Shown one piece after another: positions 27,818 to 37,624 of a DNA stretch of 64,000 nucleotides. The translations under genes were made by a program, and so were the position numbers. The notes below the pieces were generated by a model that did not search any database, had not been told where the DNA came from, and saw nothing but the letters and a program-made list of their open reading frames with translations. Origin of the DNA: Sulfitobacter marinus (GTDB lineage: Bacteria; Pseudomonadota; Alphaproteobacteria; Rhodobacterales; Rhodobacteraceae); contig NZ_FPAJ01000002.1 in the NCBI RefSeq assembly GCF_900116285.1, forward strand, positions 434,001 through 498,000. The letters run 5' to 3'. Position 1 is the first letter of the stretch. The number at the start of each line of letters is the position of its first letter.

Positions 27818-29272
27818 ATGCCCATCACGCCCCTCGGTCTGGACCCGACCCTTTGCTTTATCGGGGGCGCGTGGGTGCCATCGCTGGGGGGCGGGCGTGT
27901 GTCGCTGCTCAACCCCTCTGACGGGGCGCATTTATGCGAGATTGCGCGCGGATCAGATGCAGACATCGACCGCGCCGTTCAGGCCGCCGGTGCGGCCTTG
28001 GCAGGGGATTGGGGACGCGCCACGGCTGCCGAACGCGGGCGGGTTCTGGCCAAGATCGGGCAGGGCGTTTTGGACAACGTCGAAGAGCTGACCCAGCTTG
28101 AGGCATTGGACGTGGGCAAGCCGCTGAAACAGGCGCGCGCCGATGTTTTGGCGCTGGCCCGCTATATGGAGTTTTACGCCGGTGCTTGCGATAAATTGCA
28201 TGGCGAAACGATCCCCTATCTGGACGGGTATACCGTCTATACTTTGCGTGAACCGCATGGGGTCACGGGGCATATCATCCCATGGAATTACCCCATGCAG
28301 ATCATCGGACGCTCGGTCGGGGCCGCGCTGGCGATGGGTAACGCTGCTGTGCTGAAACCGGCCGAGGAAGCCTGCCTGACGGCGCTGGCCTTTGCCCAAA
28401 TCGCCCATGCGGCAGGCCTGCCAGGCGGTGCACTGAACGTGGTGCCGGGATTGGGGGCCGAGGCGGGTGCCGCGCTTACCCGTCATCCGGGGGTGCATCA
28501 CGTGTCGTTTACCGGATCGGTGGGCGTCGGCAAATTGATCCAGGAAACCACCGCCCGCAATGTCGTGCCTGTCACGCTGGAACTGGGGGGCAAGTCGCCG
28601 CAATTGGTGTTTGACGACGCCGATATTGATGCGGCGCTGCCGTTTTTGGTGAATTCAGGTATCCAGAACGCGGGCCAGACCTGTTCGGCGGCCTCGCGGA
28701 TATTGGTGCAGCGTGGGGTCTATGACCGCATCGTGTCGCAGATGGGCGCGCGGTATAACGCGTTGCGCGTCGGGCCAGCCCTGGCCGATCTGGATGTGGG
28801 GCCGTTGATCTCTGCCCGGCAGAAAACCATCGTGGGCGGGTATCTGGAGCAAGGGGACGCGCTTGAGGTTGTTGGCCGTGGACAGATCATGCCCGATGCC
28901 CCCGAAAACGGTGCCTATGTCGCGCCCACCTTGTTTGCCGGTGTCGCCCCTGATCATGTGCTGGCCCAGCAGGAGATTTTTGGACCCGTTCAGGTGATCA
29001 TCCCCTTCGATACTGAGGAAGAGGCCGTGCGCATCGCCAACGGCACAGAATTCGGCCTTGTCGCGGCGGTGTGGTCGCAAAACGGGGCGCGGCAGATGCG
29101 GCTGGCCAAACAATTGCGCGCCGGCCAGGTGTTCCTGAACAACTACGGCGCTGGTGGCGGGGTTGAGCTGCCCTTTGGCGGTGTCGGTCTGTCTGGACAT
29201 GGCCGAGAAAAGGGGTTTGAGGCGCTGTATGGCTTTTCAACACTGAAAACCGTCGCGGCCTTTCATGGCTGA
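27818..29272 (+). CDS. NAD(P)+-dependent aldehyde dehydrogenase
   Basis: A 484-residue aldehyde dehydrogenase starting at ATG 27818, with GGAGA 7 bases upstream. Catalytic Cys289 sits in GQTCSAASR and Glu255 in ELGGKSP; the cofactor loop is FTGSVGVGK. The length and order are typical of the betaine/phenylacetaldehyde-type ALDH group, but the substrate cannot be assigned. It is a single gene, convergent with a peptidoglycan-binding lipoprotein seven bases downstream. Confidence 0.93.
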   Translation: MPITPLGLDPTLCFIGGAWVPSLGGGRVSLLNPSDGAHLCEIARGSDADIDRAVQAAGAALAGDWGRATAAERGRVLAKIGQGVLDNVEELTQLEALDVGKPLKQARADVLALARYMEFYAGACDKLHGETIPYLDGYTVYTLREPHGVTGHIIPWNYPMQIIGRSVGAALAMGNAAVLKPAEEACLTALAFAQIAHAAGLPGGALNVVPGLGAEAGAALTRHPGVHHVSFTGSVGVGKLIQETTARNVVPVTLELGGKSPQLVFDDADIDAALPFLVNSGIQNAGQTCSAASRILVQRGVYDRIVSQMGARYNALRVGPALADLDVGPLISARQKTIVGGYLEQGDALEVVGRGQIMPDAPENGAYVAPTLFAGVAPDHVLAQQEIFGPVQVIIPFDTEEEAVRIANGTEFGLVAAVWSQNGARQMRLAKQLRAGQVFLNNYGAGGGVELPFGGVGLSGHGREKGFEALYGFSTLKTVAAFHG

Positions 29273-29279
29273 TCGACGC

Positions 29280-29828
29280 TCACTCCAATGTGGCGCGATC
29301 AACTGCGATCAAGCCCAACTGACGCGCGGCGCTTAGCGCCAAAACCGGGCTGTCCGGTCCGCCTGCACTGATCTGATAGACGCGCATGGCGGCGCGGGTG
29401 GGCGCGTCGTAATTCCCTGAAATCTCTCCGTCATAGACGCCCCGCGCTTCAAGCGCGCGCTGCAAGGTCTCAACGAATTCAGGGGTCATTTGCGCGGCAC
29501 ATGGGGTCTCGAACCAGTTATCGACGCGGGGCTTTACGATCTGCTGCCGGGTTTCGGTGCGGTAGATGGGAAAGGCCTGAACCTCTCCGGTTGAACTGAT
29601 CTGCGCGGGCTGGACCTGTACCTGCTCGGTCACGGTTTCAATCACAGCGGGAGAGACGGTGCGCCCCCAGCAGGTTCCGGGCGCTGCACCCGTGGGGCCT
29701 TGGGTGGTTGCCTCGATCACGCCCGGCTCTGGCGGTGGGATATCGGCGGGCGAAACATCGCAGCCTGACACCGCAACGCAGGACAGTGCGCCCATGCAGC
29801 CCATTAACACGTTTGATCCTGAAATCAC
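29280..29828 (-). CDS. Lipoprotein with peptidoglycan-binding-like domain
   Basis: Up to 182 residues; starts at 29828, 29804 and 29795 are all possible. A hydrophobic segment ends in AVSGC with Cys23, a plausible lipobox. The C-terminal half holds a PG_binding_1-like three-helix domain (LQRALEARGVYDGEISGNYD, about 124-143, then TRAAMRVYQ). A linker rich in Gln, Val and Pro lies between. This suggests an envelope lipoprotein contacting the cell wall; no enzymatic motif is seen. Confidence 0.78.
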   Translation of the reverse strand: MISGSNVLMGCMGALSCVAVSGCDVSPADIPPPEPGVIEATTQGPTGAAPGTCWGRTVSPAVIETVTEQVQVQPAQISSTGEVQAFPIYRTETRQQIVKPRVDNWFETPCAAQMTPEFVETLQRALEARGVYDGEISGNYDAPTRAAMRVYQISAGGPDSPVLALSAARQLGLIAVDRATLE

Positions 29829-29873
29829 CTGTCTGCCCTGCCTTTACCGGTCTTGGGTTTTGTCGCAATCTAG

Positions 29874-30340
<467 letters not shown>

Positions 30341-30341
<1 letters not shown>

Positions 30342-31123
30342 TGCCGGCGGGGGCGCGGCGTCAGCTGGCGCACCTGCCCAAACGTATCGCCCGCCACGCG
30401 CAGCAAATGTTGTGCGTGTCGCTGATGGTGTTGGTGCCCTGCTGGGCTGCGGCTCAATCCATTACTGCCGCACGCTATGCCGACCCGACAACGCGCTATG
30501 ATCACGGCGTGCTGGGCGATGCCGTCGAATGGGGCACGCTTGAGATCACGTTGGATGATGGTACCAAGCGGCGCTTTATCCTGCCCGAAACACTGGTGTT
30601 CGAGGATACAGCCCCAAGGCTCGCCGACCTTGATGCCGACGGATCACCCGAAATTATAGTGGTTGAAAGCAGCCTAACCGCAGGTGCGCGGTTGACCGTC
30701 TATGGGCCAAATGGCCGTCTGGCCATGACAGATCACATCGGACGCAAAAACCGCTGGCTGGCCCCCGTCGGGGCCGCTGATTTCACCGGCGACGGCCGGT
30801 TAGAGATCGCGATGGTGGTAACACCCCATCTTGCAGGAAAACTGGTGATCTTGGCCTTTGATGGCACGGAACTGTTGCCGATCGCCACGACCACCAACCT
30901 GACCAATCACCGCATTGGCGACCGGGACATCGCAGGTGGCATTCGCATCTGCGAAAATACGCCCCAGATGATTTTGGCGCAGATGCCGTGGCGCAACTCT
31001 GACGATACGACAATGGTTGCAGTCAGCCTTGTAAACAGAACGCTAAAGGTCGCCCCATTCAAAGAACCGTTTACCGCAAAAAACATTGCACAAGCCAAAG
31101 ACTGTACGATCCATCCACGATAG
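30341..31123 (+). CDS. Exported FG-GAP/VCBS-like repeat protein
   Basis: A 260-residue protein overlapping the ferredoxin stop by one base (TGATG). A long positively charged N-region precedes a hydrophobic signal ending WAAAQ. The mature part has two D-x-DG-type motifs, LADLDADGSPEIIVVES (94-110) and AADFTGDGRLEIAMV (145-159), as in calcium-binding beta-propeller blades (FG-GAP/VCBS). Two to four blades are too few for a full propeller by themselves. No function is recognised, and the ferredoxin neighbour does not explain it. Confidence 0.75.
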
Positions 31124-31155
31124 ACGCAGGCCTTCATTCCAAATGGTCCAAAATC

Positions 31156-31181
31156 CTGGGGGTCCGGGGGCTAGCCCCCAG
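31156..31181. repeat. GC-rich palindrome between convergent genes
   Basis: GGGGGCTAGCCCCC (31166-31179) is a perfect 14-base palindrome nested within CTGGGGG...CCCCCAG (31156-31162 and 31175-31181). It sits 33 bases after the propeller-like gene and 13 bases after the end of purD. It may act as a two-way terminator or be a dispersed intergenic element; it occurs once in this window. Confidence 0.55.
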
Positions 31182-31193
31182 TCCGACATCTGA

Positions 31194-32459
31194 TTACGTC
31201 AGCGCACGCCAGCCAATATCACGCCGGAAAAAACCACCGGGCCAATCAACCGCTTCGACCATTTCATAAGCCCGCGCCTGCGCCTCGGCCAGGCTGTCGC
31301 CTCGCGCGGTGACGTTCAACACACGTCCACCCACAGAAACGATCTGTCCGTCTTTCTCGGCTGTGCCTGCGTGAAACACCATATTGCGGCTGTCCTCGGG
31401 CAAAGCATCAAGGCCCCCAATCACGCTGCCCTTGTCATAGTCACCGGGATAGCCCAACGCGGCCATTACCACCGTGACTGCGTGATCATTGGCCCAGTTG
31501 ACTCTCATCTCTGACAGACGGGTTTCAGCGGCAGCATGCAGCAGGTCAAGGACCTGCGCACCCAGCCGCATCATCAGCACCTGACATTCAGGGTCGCCAA
31601 AGCGGGCGTTGTATTCCACCAACCGGGGCACCCCGTCTTTGATCATCAGCCCTGCATAAAGCACACCTTGATAAGGCATGCTGCGTTTTGACATTTCGGC
31701 CATGGTGGGGCGGATGATATCGGCCAGGGCGCGTTCGGCGATTTCGTCTGTCAGAACGGGCGCGGGGGAATAGGCCCCCATGCCGCCGGTGTTCGGCCCG
31801 GTGTCGCCATCGCCCACGCGTTTGTGGTCTTGGGCGGTGCCGATGGGCAGCACGGTGTCGCCGTCGCATAACACAAAGAACGATGCCTCTTCGCCGTCCA
31901 TAAACTCTTCGATCACGACCTCAGCACCGGCGTCGCCAAAGGTGCCGTCGAACATGGTATCAACCGCCGCCAGCGCTTCGGCATCGGTCTCGGCGATGAT
32001 CACGCCTTTGCCAGCGGCCAGACCGTCGGCCTTGATCACGATGGGGGCAGGGTGGTCGGCCAGATAGGCGCGGGCCGATGCGGCATCGGTGAAATGGCCA
32101 TAGGCGGCTGTGGGCGCGTTCGCGGCATCGCAGATTTCCTTGGTGAACGCCTTTGAAGCCTCAAGCGCTGCGGCAGCTTTCGACGGGCCAAACACCAGAA
32201 AACCTGCGTTGCGCAGGTCATCCGCGACACCAGCGGCAAGCGGTGCCTCGGGGCCGATAATCACGAAATCAATGCTGTTTTCATCCGCAAACCCGACCAC
32301 AGCCGCGCCTTCGTTAATATCAAGGGATGCACATTCAGCAATCGCCGCGATGCCCGCATTGCCCGGTGCCACGATCAGCTTGTCGCATTTGGGGTTTTGC
32401 AATACGGCCCAAGCAAGGCTGTGTTCGCGCCCGCCGCTGCCCAAAATGAGGATGTTCAT
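31194..32459 (-). CDS. purD: Phosphoribosylamine-glycine ligase (GARS)
   Basis: A 421-residue ATP-grasp enzyme, the second step of purine synthesis. The start MNILILGSGGREHSLAW at 32459 is the family N-terminus; the open frame beyond it is not coding. ATP-grasp motifs include VIKADGLAAGKGV (about 138-150) and EEFMDGEEASFFVL, and GPNTGGMGAYSP is the PurD signature. It is divergent from xseA with an 82-base gap. Confidence 0.97.
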   Translation of the reverse strand: MNILILGSGGREHSLAWAVLQNPKCDKLIVAPGNAGIAAIAECASLDINEGAAVVGFADENSIDFVIIGPEAPLAAGVADDLRNAGFLVFGPSKAAAALEASKAFTKEICDAANAPTAAYGHFTDAASARAYLADHPAPIVIKADGLAAGKGVIIAETDAEALAAVDTMFDGTFGDAGAEVVIEEFMDGEEASFFVLCDGDTVLPIGTAQDHKRVGDGDTGPNTGGMGAYSPAPVLTDEIAERALADIIRPTMAEMSKRSMPYQGVLYAGLMIKDGVPRLVEYNARFGDPECQVLMMRLGAQVLDLLHAAAETRLSEMRVNWANDHAVTVVMAALGYPGDYDKGSVIGGLDALPEDSRNMVFHAGTAEKDGQIVSVGGRVLNVTARGDSLAEAQARAYEMVEAVDWPGGFFRRDIGWRALT

Positions 32460-32541
32460 GGCTGCACTCCCTTGGCCTTGGTTGCTGCGCGTTCTAAGCT
32501 GGGACAGGTAAAGACACAAGATAGAGACGAAAGACGCCTGC

Positions 32542-34017
32542 ATGGACCTGATCGACGATCCCCGCGAGGGCCAGAACAGCCCTGAATTTACCGTGACCGA
32601 GCTTTCGGGCGCGATCAAGCGGGTGATCGAGGGAGAATTCGGCCATGTTCGGATTCGTGGCGAGGTCGGGCGCGTCAGCCGCCCGCGATCGGGGCATATC
32701 TATCTGGATCTCAAGGATGACAGTTCGGTGATTTCCGGCGTGATCTGGAAAGGTGTGTCGGCGCGGCTGGAAACCCAACCCGAAGAGGGGATGGAGGTGA
32801 TTGCCACGGGTCGCATCACCACTTTTGGTGGGCAGTCGAAATACCAGATCGTTATCGAAGACATCAAACCGGCGGGCATGGGCGCGCTGATGGCGTTGCT
32901 GGAAAAACGCAAGGCGGCGTTGCAGGCCGAGGGGCTGTTCGCGCCGGAACGCAAACGGGCGCTGCCCTATCTGCCGGATGTGATCGGGGTGGTTACCTCG
33001 CCCTCGGGCGCTGTGATCCGCGATATTCTGCACCGGTTGCGCGACCGGTTCCCGCGCAAGGTGCTCATCTGGCCCGTGGCCGTGCAGGGGGCGAAATGCG
33101 CGCCCGAAGTCGCGCGGGCCATCGAAGGATTTAACAAGCTGACGCCGGGCGGGGCAGTTCCGCGTCCTGATCTTCTGATCGTGGCGCGGGGCGGCGGGTC
33201 GGTCGAAGACCTCTGGGGCTTTAACGAGGAGATCGTGGCGAGGGCTGCGGCGGCATCGGATATTCCGCTGATCTCGGCGGTGGGGCACGAGACGGACACG
33301 ACCTTGATTGATTATGTGTCGGACAAACGCGCGCCTACGCCCACCGCTGCGGCAGAGCTGGCCGTGCCTGTACGCCATGAACTCGTCGCTTGGCTCGACG
33401 GGCAAGAGGCGCGGATGACACGGGCGCTAAGCCAAGGATTAATGCGCCGCGATCAGCGTTTGCGCGATATGGCGCGGGCCTTGCCACGGGCCGACAGTCT
33501 GCTGGATGGGCCACGGCAAAAGCTGGACGTTCTGGGCGGGCGGCTTGGGCCTGCGCTGACCGCAGGCGTGCAAAAACGTAAAGTTCGGCTGGCGGACATG
33601 TCTGGCGTGCTGCGCCCGGGTACCCTGACGCGGGCTTTGCAATCTGAACAGCGACGGTTGGCCGCGCTGTCATCGCGGTTCCGGCCCGAGGCGCTGGTGC
33701 AAGACCACAAGCGCAAAACCGAAGCGTTTCAAGCGCTTGCGCAGCGTCTTTCGGATGCGGGCCAACGTCAAACCCAAGGCTGGCGCAAGCAAATCGCGGG
33801 GCTGGACCGCTTGCATGAAATGCTCAGCTATAAATCGACCCTCGCGCGCGGCTACGCCGTGGTGCGCGGGGATGGTGGTTTGGTCACCACCAAAAAGGCC
33901 GCCCAAGACGCCACATCGCTTGAGATTGAATTCGCCGACGGCCGCATGCAGATCGGCGGAAAACAGGCAGCACGCAAGGCCGCAAAGAAGCCGCCCGAGC
34001 AAGGTAACCTGTTTTAA
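32542..34017 (+). CDS. xseA: Exodeoxyribonuclease VII large subunit
   Basis: A 491-residue XseA. The N-terminal OB-fold (about 10-110) begins EFTVTELSGAIKRVIE, and the catalytic domain contains GVVTSPSGAVIRDI and the DLLIVARGGGSVEDLW stretch. A helical C-terminal region follows with many Arg/Gln-rich helices. With XseB it degrades single-stranded DNA; xseB is not in the window. The C-terminal 25 residues are Lys/Ala-rich, as often in alphaproteobacteria. Confidence 0.95.
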   Translation: MDLIDDPREGQNSPEFTVTELSGAIKRVIEGEFGHVRIRGEVGRVSRPRSGHIYLDLKDDSSVISGVIWKGVSARLETQPEEGMEVIATGRITTFGGQSKYQIVIEDIKPAGMGALMALLEKRKAALQAEGLFAPERKRALPYLPDVIGVVTSPSGAVIRDILHRLRDRFPRKVLIWPVAVQGAKCAPEVARAIEGFNKLTPGGAVPRPDLLIVARGGGSVEDLWGFNEEIVARAAAASDIPLISAVGHETDTTLIDYVSDKRAPTPTAAAELAVPVRHELVAWLDGQEARMTRALSQGLMRRDQRLRDMARALPRADSLLDGPRQKLDVLGGRLGPALTAGVQKRKVRLADMSGVLRPGTLTRALQSEQRRLAALSSRFRPEALVQDHKRKTEAFQALAQRLSDAGQRQTQGWRKQIAGLDRLHEMLSYKSTLARGYAVVRGDGGLVTTKKAAQDATSLEIEFADGRMQIGGKQAARKAAKKPPEQGNLF

Positions 34018-34026
34018 ACGCTGGTA

Positions 34027-34422
34027 TTAAACGCCGATCTTTGGCCCGAGGCACAGCAGCTTTTCGTCGATGTCTTCCGCCTCGTATAGCTCGGTCGTGG
34101 CGGGGTTATTCTCGAACCGTGCGATCAGGCCTTGGCTGGATTTCTCAAAGGTCCAGCATTGCGGATCGGGGTTGTCGTCGTAGGTAAAGCAAATCTGGCC
34201 ATTGTCCTCATACCACGCTCCCGGTTTGCATTCCCCATCCAGAAACGACCATTCCACACGGCGGTTGCTCAGATAGCGTTCAGCGCCATAGGCTTGACCG
34301 TTACTGTTGTAAAACAATGTTTTACCGCGTGTGTAGTCATCAAATTCCTGCGCTGTCATTGCGGTTTGCGCCGCCAGCGGGGTGGTGCTGAGCAAGGCAA
34401 GGGACATAAGCACATGTTTCAT
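34027..34422 (-). CDS. Small exported protein of unknown function
   Basis: A 131-residue protein with a signal peptide ending LAAQ. The mature part is about 110 residues, rich in acidic and aromatic residues, with four cysteines (in DGECKPG, GQICFTY, PQCWTF and KLLCLG) that could form two disulfides in the periplasm. The layout resembles small Rhodobacteraceae secreted proteins I cannot name. It follows the AlkB-like gene by 39 bases on the same strand, so the two may be co-transcribed, and is convergent with xseA. Confidence 0.75.
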   Translation of the reverse strand: MKHVLMSLALLSTTPLAAQTAMTAQEFDDYTRGKTLFYNSNGQAYGAERYLSNRRVEWSFLDGECKPGAWYEDNGQICFTYDDNPDPQCWTFEKSSQGLIARFENNPATTELYEAEDIDEKLLCLGPKIGV

Positions 34423-34461
34423 AGGGCAAGCTTGCCAGAAACGATGCGGCTGATCCAGCGG

Positions 34462-35469
34462 TTACGCGGTTTGTTGCCAGCGGGCGACACGGCGATCCAT
34501 GACGCGCCGCCATATGGGTGGCACCAGCGCCAGCGCGGCCATCACGGGCAGTGATCGCGGCAAGATGGGCATGCTGTCCGGCGAGACTTCAAGCGCGGGA
34601 AAGGCGCGGGCGGGGCGCATATGATGGTCGGAATGGCGCGGGGCGTTCAGCATCATCGCCGATGAATACCATTGCGGTGCGTTCCAGCTGTGCTGGGGGC
34701 CAACGGGCTCCATCCGGCCATCTGCGCGGGGTTTTCTGCGCAACCCGTAATGCTGCACATAATCAGACATCAGCAATTGCATCTGCGCATAAAGAGCGAC
34801 GGCGAGCAGATGCAAAACGCCAGCCCAACCAGCGATGATCGCGGCCACGCCAAGGGTTAGTGCAGCCCCCGCAACATATGCGACATAAGGGTGCGTCCAG
34901 ATCGGCAGCGCTGCTGCGCGCGCGCGGTGTTTGGTTTCGGCATGCAGCCCGGCCACGAATTCCCCCCGCAGCGCGCGCAGGGCAAAGGCATAGAACCCTT
35001 CGCCCAAACGGGCCGAGTTCGGGTCGGCATCGGTGGCGACGTGAATGTGATGCACGCGCAGATGCGCGGAGACGTGATGCCCGTATAACAGCGAGCAATA
35101 GATCGCCGTGCCGATACGGCGGGTCCAGCGGTTGCTGGCGTGGACCAGCTCATGCGCGTTGGAGTTCGAGACTTGGCCAAAGAACATTCCCAAGCCCAGG
35201 AAAATCAGTACCTTATCCGTGGCGTTCAACTGGTCGCCCGCCAGCGCCCAGACCCCCAAGGGCAACAGCACAAAATGCGCGGCGGCTAAGGTGAGGCTGA
35301 TGCCACGCCCGGATTTATCACGCACGAGGACGCGCCGCGTGATGCGGTCCAGCGTAAACACCAGCAGGGTGATCGACAGCAAAGCTGCCAGCGGCCAGAC
35401 CCCGCCAAAAAGGCAGGCCAGCGCCAAAAGTACGGCGGGGGTCAGGCTGGCAATGGCGTACCAGATCAT
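34462..35469 (-). CDS. AlkB-type membrane di-iron hydroxylase
   Basis: A 335-residue integral membrane protein of the alkane 1-monooxygenase/fatty acid desaturase superfamily. The histidine boxes are HELVH (106-110), HLRVHH (136-141) and HSDHH (279-283), in AlkB-like spacing, with NAPRHSDHHMRP matching the AlkB signature. Hydrophobic segments lie near 3-40, 60-100 and 185-215. The length is short for alkane hydroxylases (about 400), so the substrate may be another hydrocarbon or lipid. No rubredoxin gene is adjacent. Confidence 0.87.
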   Translation of the reverse strand: MIWYAIASLTPAVLLALACLFGGVWPLAALLSITLLVFTLDRITRRVLVRDKSGRGISLTLAAAHFVLLPLGVWALAGDQLNATDKVLIFLGLGMFFGQVSNSNAHELVHASNRWTRRIGTAIYCSLLYGHHVSAHLRVHHIHVATDADPNSARLGEGFYAFALRALRGEFVAGLHAETKHRARAAALPIWTHPYVAYVAGAALTLGVAAIIAGWAGVLHLLAVALYAQMQLLMSDYVQHYGLRRKPRADGRMEPVGPQHSWNAPQWYSSAMMLNAPRHSDHHMRPARAFPALEVSPDSMPILPRSLPVMAALALVPPIWRRVMDRRVARWQQTA

Positions 35470-35641
35470 CAGGGCGGCTCCCTTTGTGGGCTACAAGTTT
35501 CTTATAGGCGAAATGCGGCGCGCAAAAGGGCGCAACCTGTCACAAGCACCGCGTAAAGTATTAGGGAAGGGTCGTTTTTTGATTATGAGGGGCGGTGCAA
35601 GTTTGCTAGCGTAGCCGGAACATCAAGGTGAGGGGGCCGAT

Positions 35642-37354
35642 ATGGCATTGGATGAGCACAAAAAATCCGGCGGCAAAGACCCCGAAAAAGGCGTGTGGAA
35701 ATCCGGCAAAGGCAAGGGACGTTCCCACACCAAGGGCCGCCAGTTGGACGATACGGCCTGGGACGAAGTGCGGGCATTGTTGGGCGACAAACCTCGTCGT
35801 GCCGATTTGCTGATCGAACATCTGCACCTGATTCAAGACGAATATGGCCACCTGTCTGCTGCGCATCTGCGTGCCTTGGCCGAAGAAATGCGCATGAGCA
35901 TGGCCGAGGTCTATGAGGTCGCGACCTTTTATGCGCATTTCGATGTGGTGAAAGAGGACGAGACACCTCCGCCCGCGTTGACCATCCGCATCTGCGATTC
36001 ACTGGCCTGCGAAATGGCAGGCGCGCAAGCGTTGAAGTCGGCGCTTGAGGATGGGTTGGACGCCGCCGAGGTGCGTGTTGTGCGCGCGCCTTGCATGGGC
36101 CGCTGCGACACTGCGCCCGCGCTTGAGATCGGCCATAACTTTGTCGACAACGCGACCTTGGAGAAAGTCGAAGCCGTGATTGATGCGGGCGATACCCACG
36201 TGCATCTGCCTGATTACGAAGTGTTTTCCGATTATGTAGGTGCTGGCGGGTATGAAACCCTCACGACCCTGCGCAACAGCGGAGATTGGGAAGCGGTTCA
36301 AGACCAACTGCTTGAGGCCGGCGTGCGCGGTCTGGGCGGGGCTGGTTTCCCGTCGGGCAAAAAATGGGGGTTCGTGCGGGCAAATCCGGGCCCGCGCTAT
36401 ATGGCCGTAAACGGCGACGAGGGCGAGCCGGGCACGTTCAAGGATCGTTGGTATCTGGAACGCGTGCCACATCAATTCCTTGAGGGGATGCTGATCGCCG
36501 CATGGGCGGTCGAGGCGGAAAAAGTGTTCTTATACATGCGCGACGAGTATCCGCAGGTGCTGGCGCTTTTGCGGATAGAAATCGCAGCGCTCGAAGAGGC
36601 AGGACTGGTTGAACCGGGGTATATTGATCTGCGGCGCGGGGCTGGTGCCTATATCTGCGGCGAGGAATCCGCGATGATCGAAAGCATCGAGGGCAAGCGC
36701 GGCATGCCGCGCCATCGGCCACCCTATGTGGCGCAGGTCGGCATCTTTGGCCGCCCCACATTGGTACATAACATTGAGACATTGCACTGGGTTACACGGG
36801 TGTGCCGCGAGGGGCCGCAAGTGATGAACAGCACGGAAAAGAATGGGCGCAAAGGGCTGCGCAGTTTCTCGGTTTCGGGACGCGTGGCCAAACCCGGCAT
36901 GTATGTCATGCCAGCCGGATCAACCATCACCGACATCATCAGGGTGGCAGGGGGCATGGCCGTCGGACATGTGTTCAAGGCCTATCAACCGGGCGGACCG
37001 TCATCAGGTTTGTTGCCCGCATCAATGGCCGATATCGCGATGGATTTTGATGTATTGCAAGAACACGGGTCGTTCATCGGCTCGGCAGCGGTTGTTGTGC
37101 TGTCCGAACATGACAGCGCCAAAGCGGCGGCTTTGAATATGTTGCGGTTCTTTGAAGATGAAAGCTGTGGTCAATGTACGCCTTGCCGCGTGGGCTGTGA
37201 AAAGGCGGTCAAGCTGATGCAGGCGGATAACTGGGATCAACCGCTGCTTGAGGAACTGTCGCAAGCCATGGTCGACGCATCGATTTGCGGGCTGGGGCAG
37301 GCCGCACCCAATCCGATCCGCTTGGTGATGAAGCATTTCTCGGACGAGATATAG
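35642..37354 (+). CDS. Fused NuoE-NuoF-like NADH-binding diaphorase
   Basis: A 570-residue fusion. A basic N-terminal tail (1-40) leads into a NuoE/FdsG-like thioredoxin-fold [2Fe-2S] domain with ligands Cys118, Cys123, Cys151 and Cys155. The NuoF/FdsB-like part follows: FMN/NAD loop LGGAGFPSGKKW, NGDEGEPGTFKDR and GAYICGEESAMIESIEGKRG, then the [4Fe-4S] ligands Cys509, Cys512, Cys515 and Cys549. Such fused diaphorases serve NAD-linked formate dehydrogenase or hydrogenase. The catalytic partner subunit is not next door, which is unusual. Confidence 0.9.
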   Translation: MALDEHKKSGGKDPEKGVWKSGKGKGRSHTKGRQLDDTAWDEVRALLGDKPRRADLLIEHLHLIQDEYGHLSAAHLRALAEEMRMSMAEVYEVATFYAHFDVVKEDETPPPALTIRICDSLACEMAGAQALKSALEDGLDAAEVRVVRAPCMGRCDTAPALEIGHNFVDNATLEKVEAVIDAGDTHVHLPDYEVFSDYVGAGGYETLTTLRNSGDWEAVQDQLLEAGVRGLGGAGFPSGKKWGFVRANPGPRYMAVNGDEGEPGTFKDRWYLERVPHQFLEGMLIAAWAVEAEKVFLYMRDEYPQVLALLRIEIAALEEAGLVEPGYIDLRRGAGAYICGEESAMIESIEGKRGMPRHRPPYVAQVGIFGRPTLVHNIETLHWVTRVCREGPQVMNSTEKNGRKGLRSFSVSGRVAKPGMYVMPAGSTITDIIRVAGGMAVGHVFKAYQPGGPSSGLLPASMADIAMDFDVLQEHGSFIGSAAVVVLSEHDSAKAAALNMLRFFEDESCGQCTPCRVGCEKAVKLMQADNWDQPLLEELSQAMVDASICGLGQAAPNPIRLVMKHFSDEI

Positions 37355-37624
37355 CGCGCAGCAATCGTGCCGAACCTGTCGGTGGCAATTATGGTAACGC
37401 GGTCAAAATAATCGGGCTGCGCCTGCCGCCTTGCTGGTCTGTACCGCGCGACATCATGCACGTCTCTGTGCAGGTGCTGCCTGTTCTTTGTCAGCAATAA
37501 GTGTCGGTGACTAATTCTGCGCAGCAGAAAGTTGCTTTTTGTTAGTCTTTGGGGCAATTTGGCGCGGAAACTTGCCTTTGATGGGTCTCTTGGGCGAGCG
37601 TTACTTTGCGGAGACGTTAACATA

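Noticed and set aside
37355-37624. Gap of 270 bases before the binding-protein gene, checked for small RNA or tRNA
   Set aside because: No cloverleaf, conserved RNA motif or convincing hairpin with a T-tract was seen.
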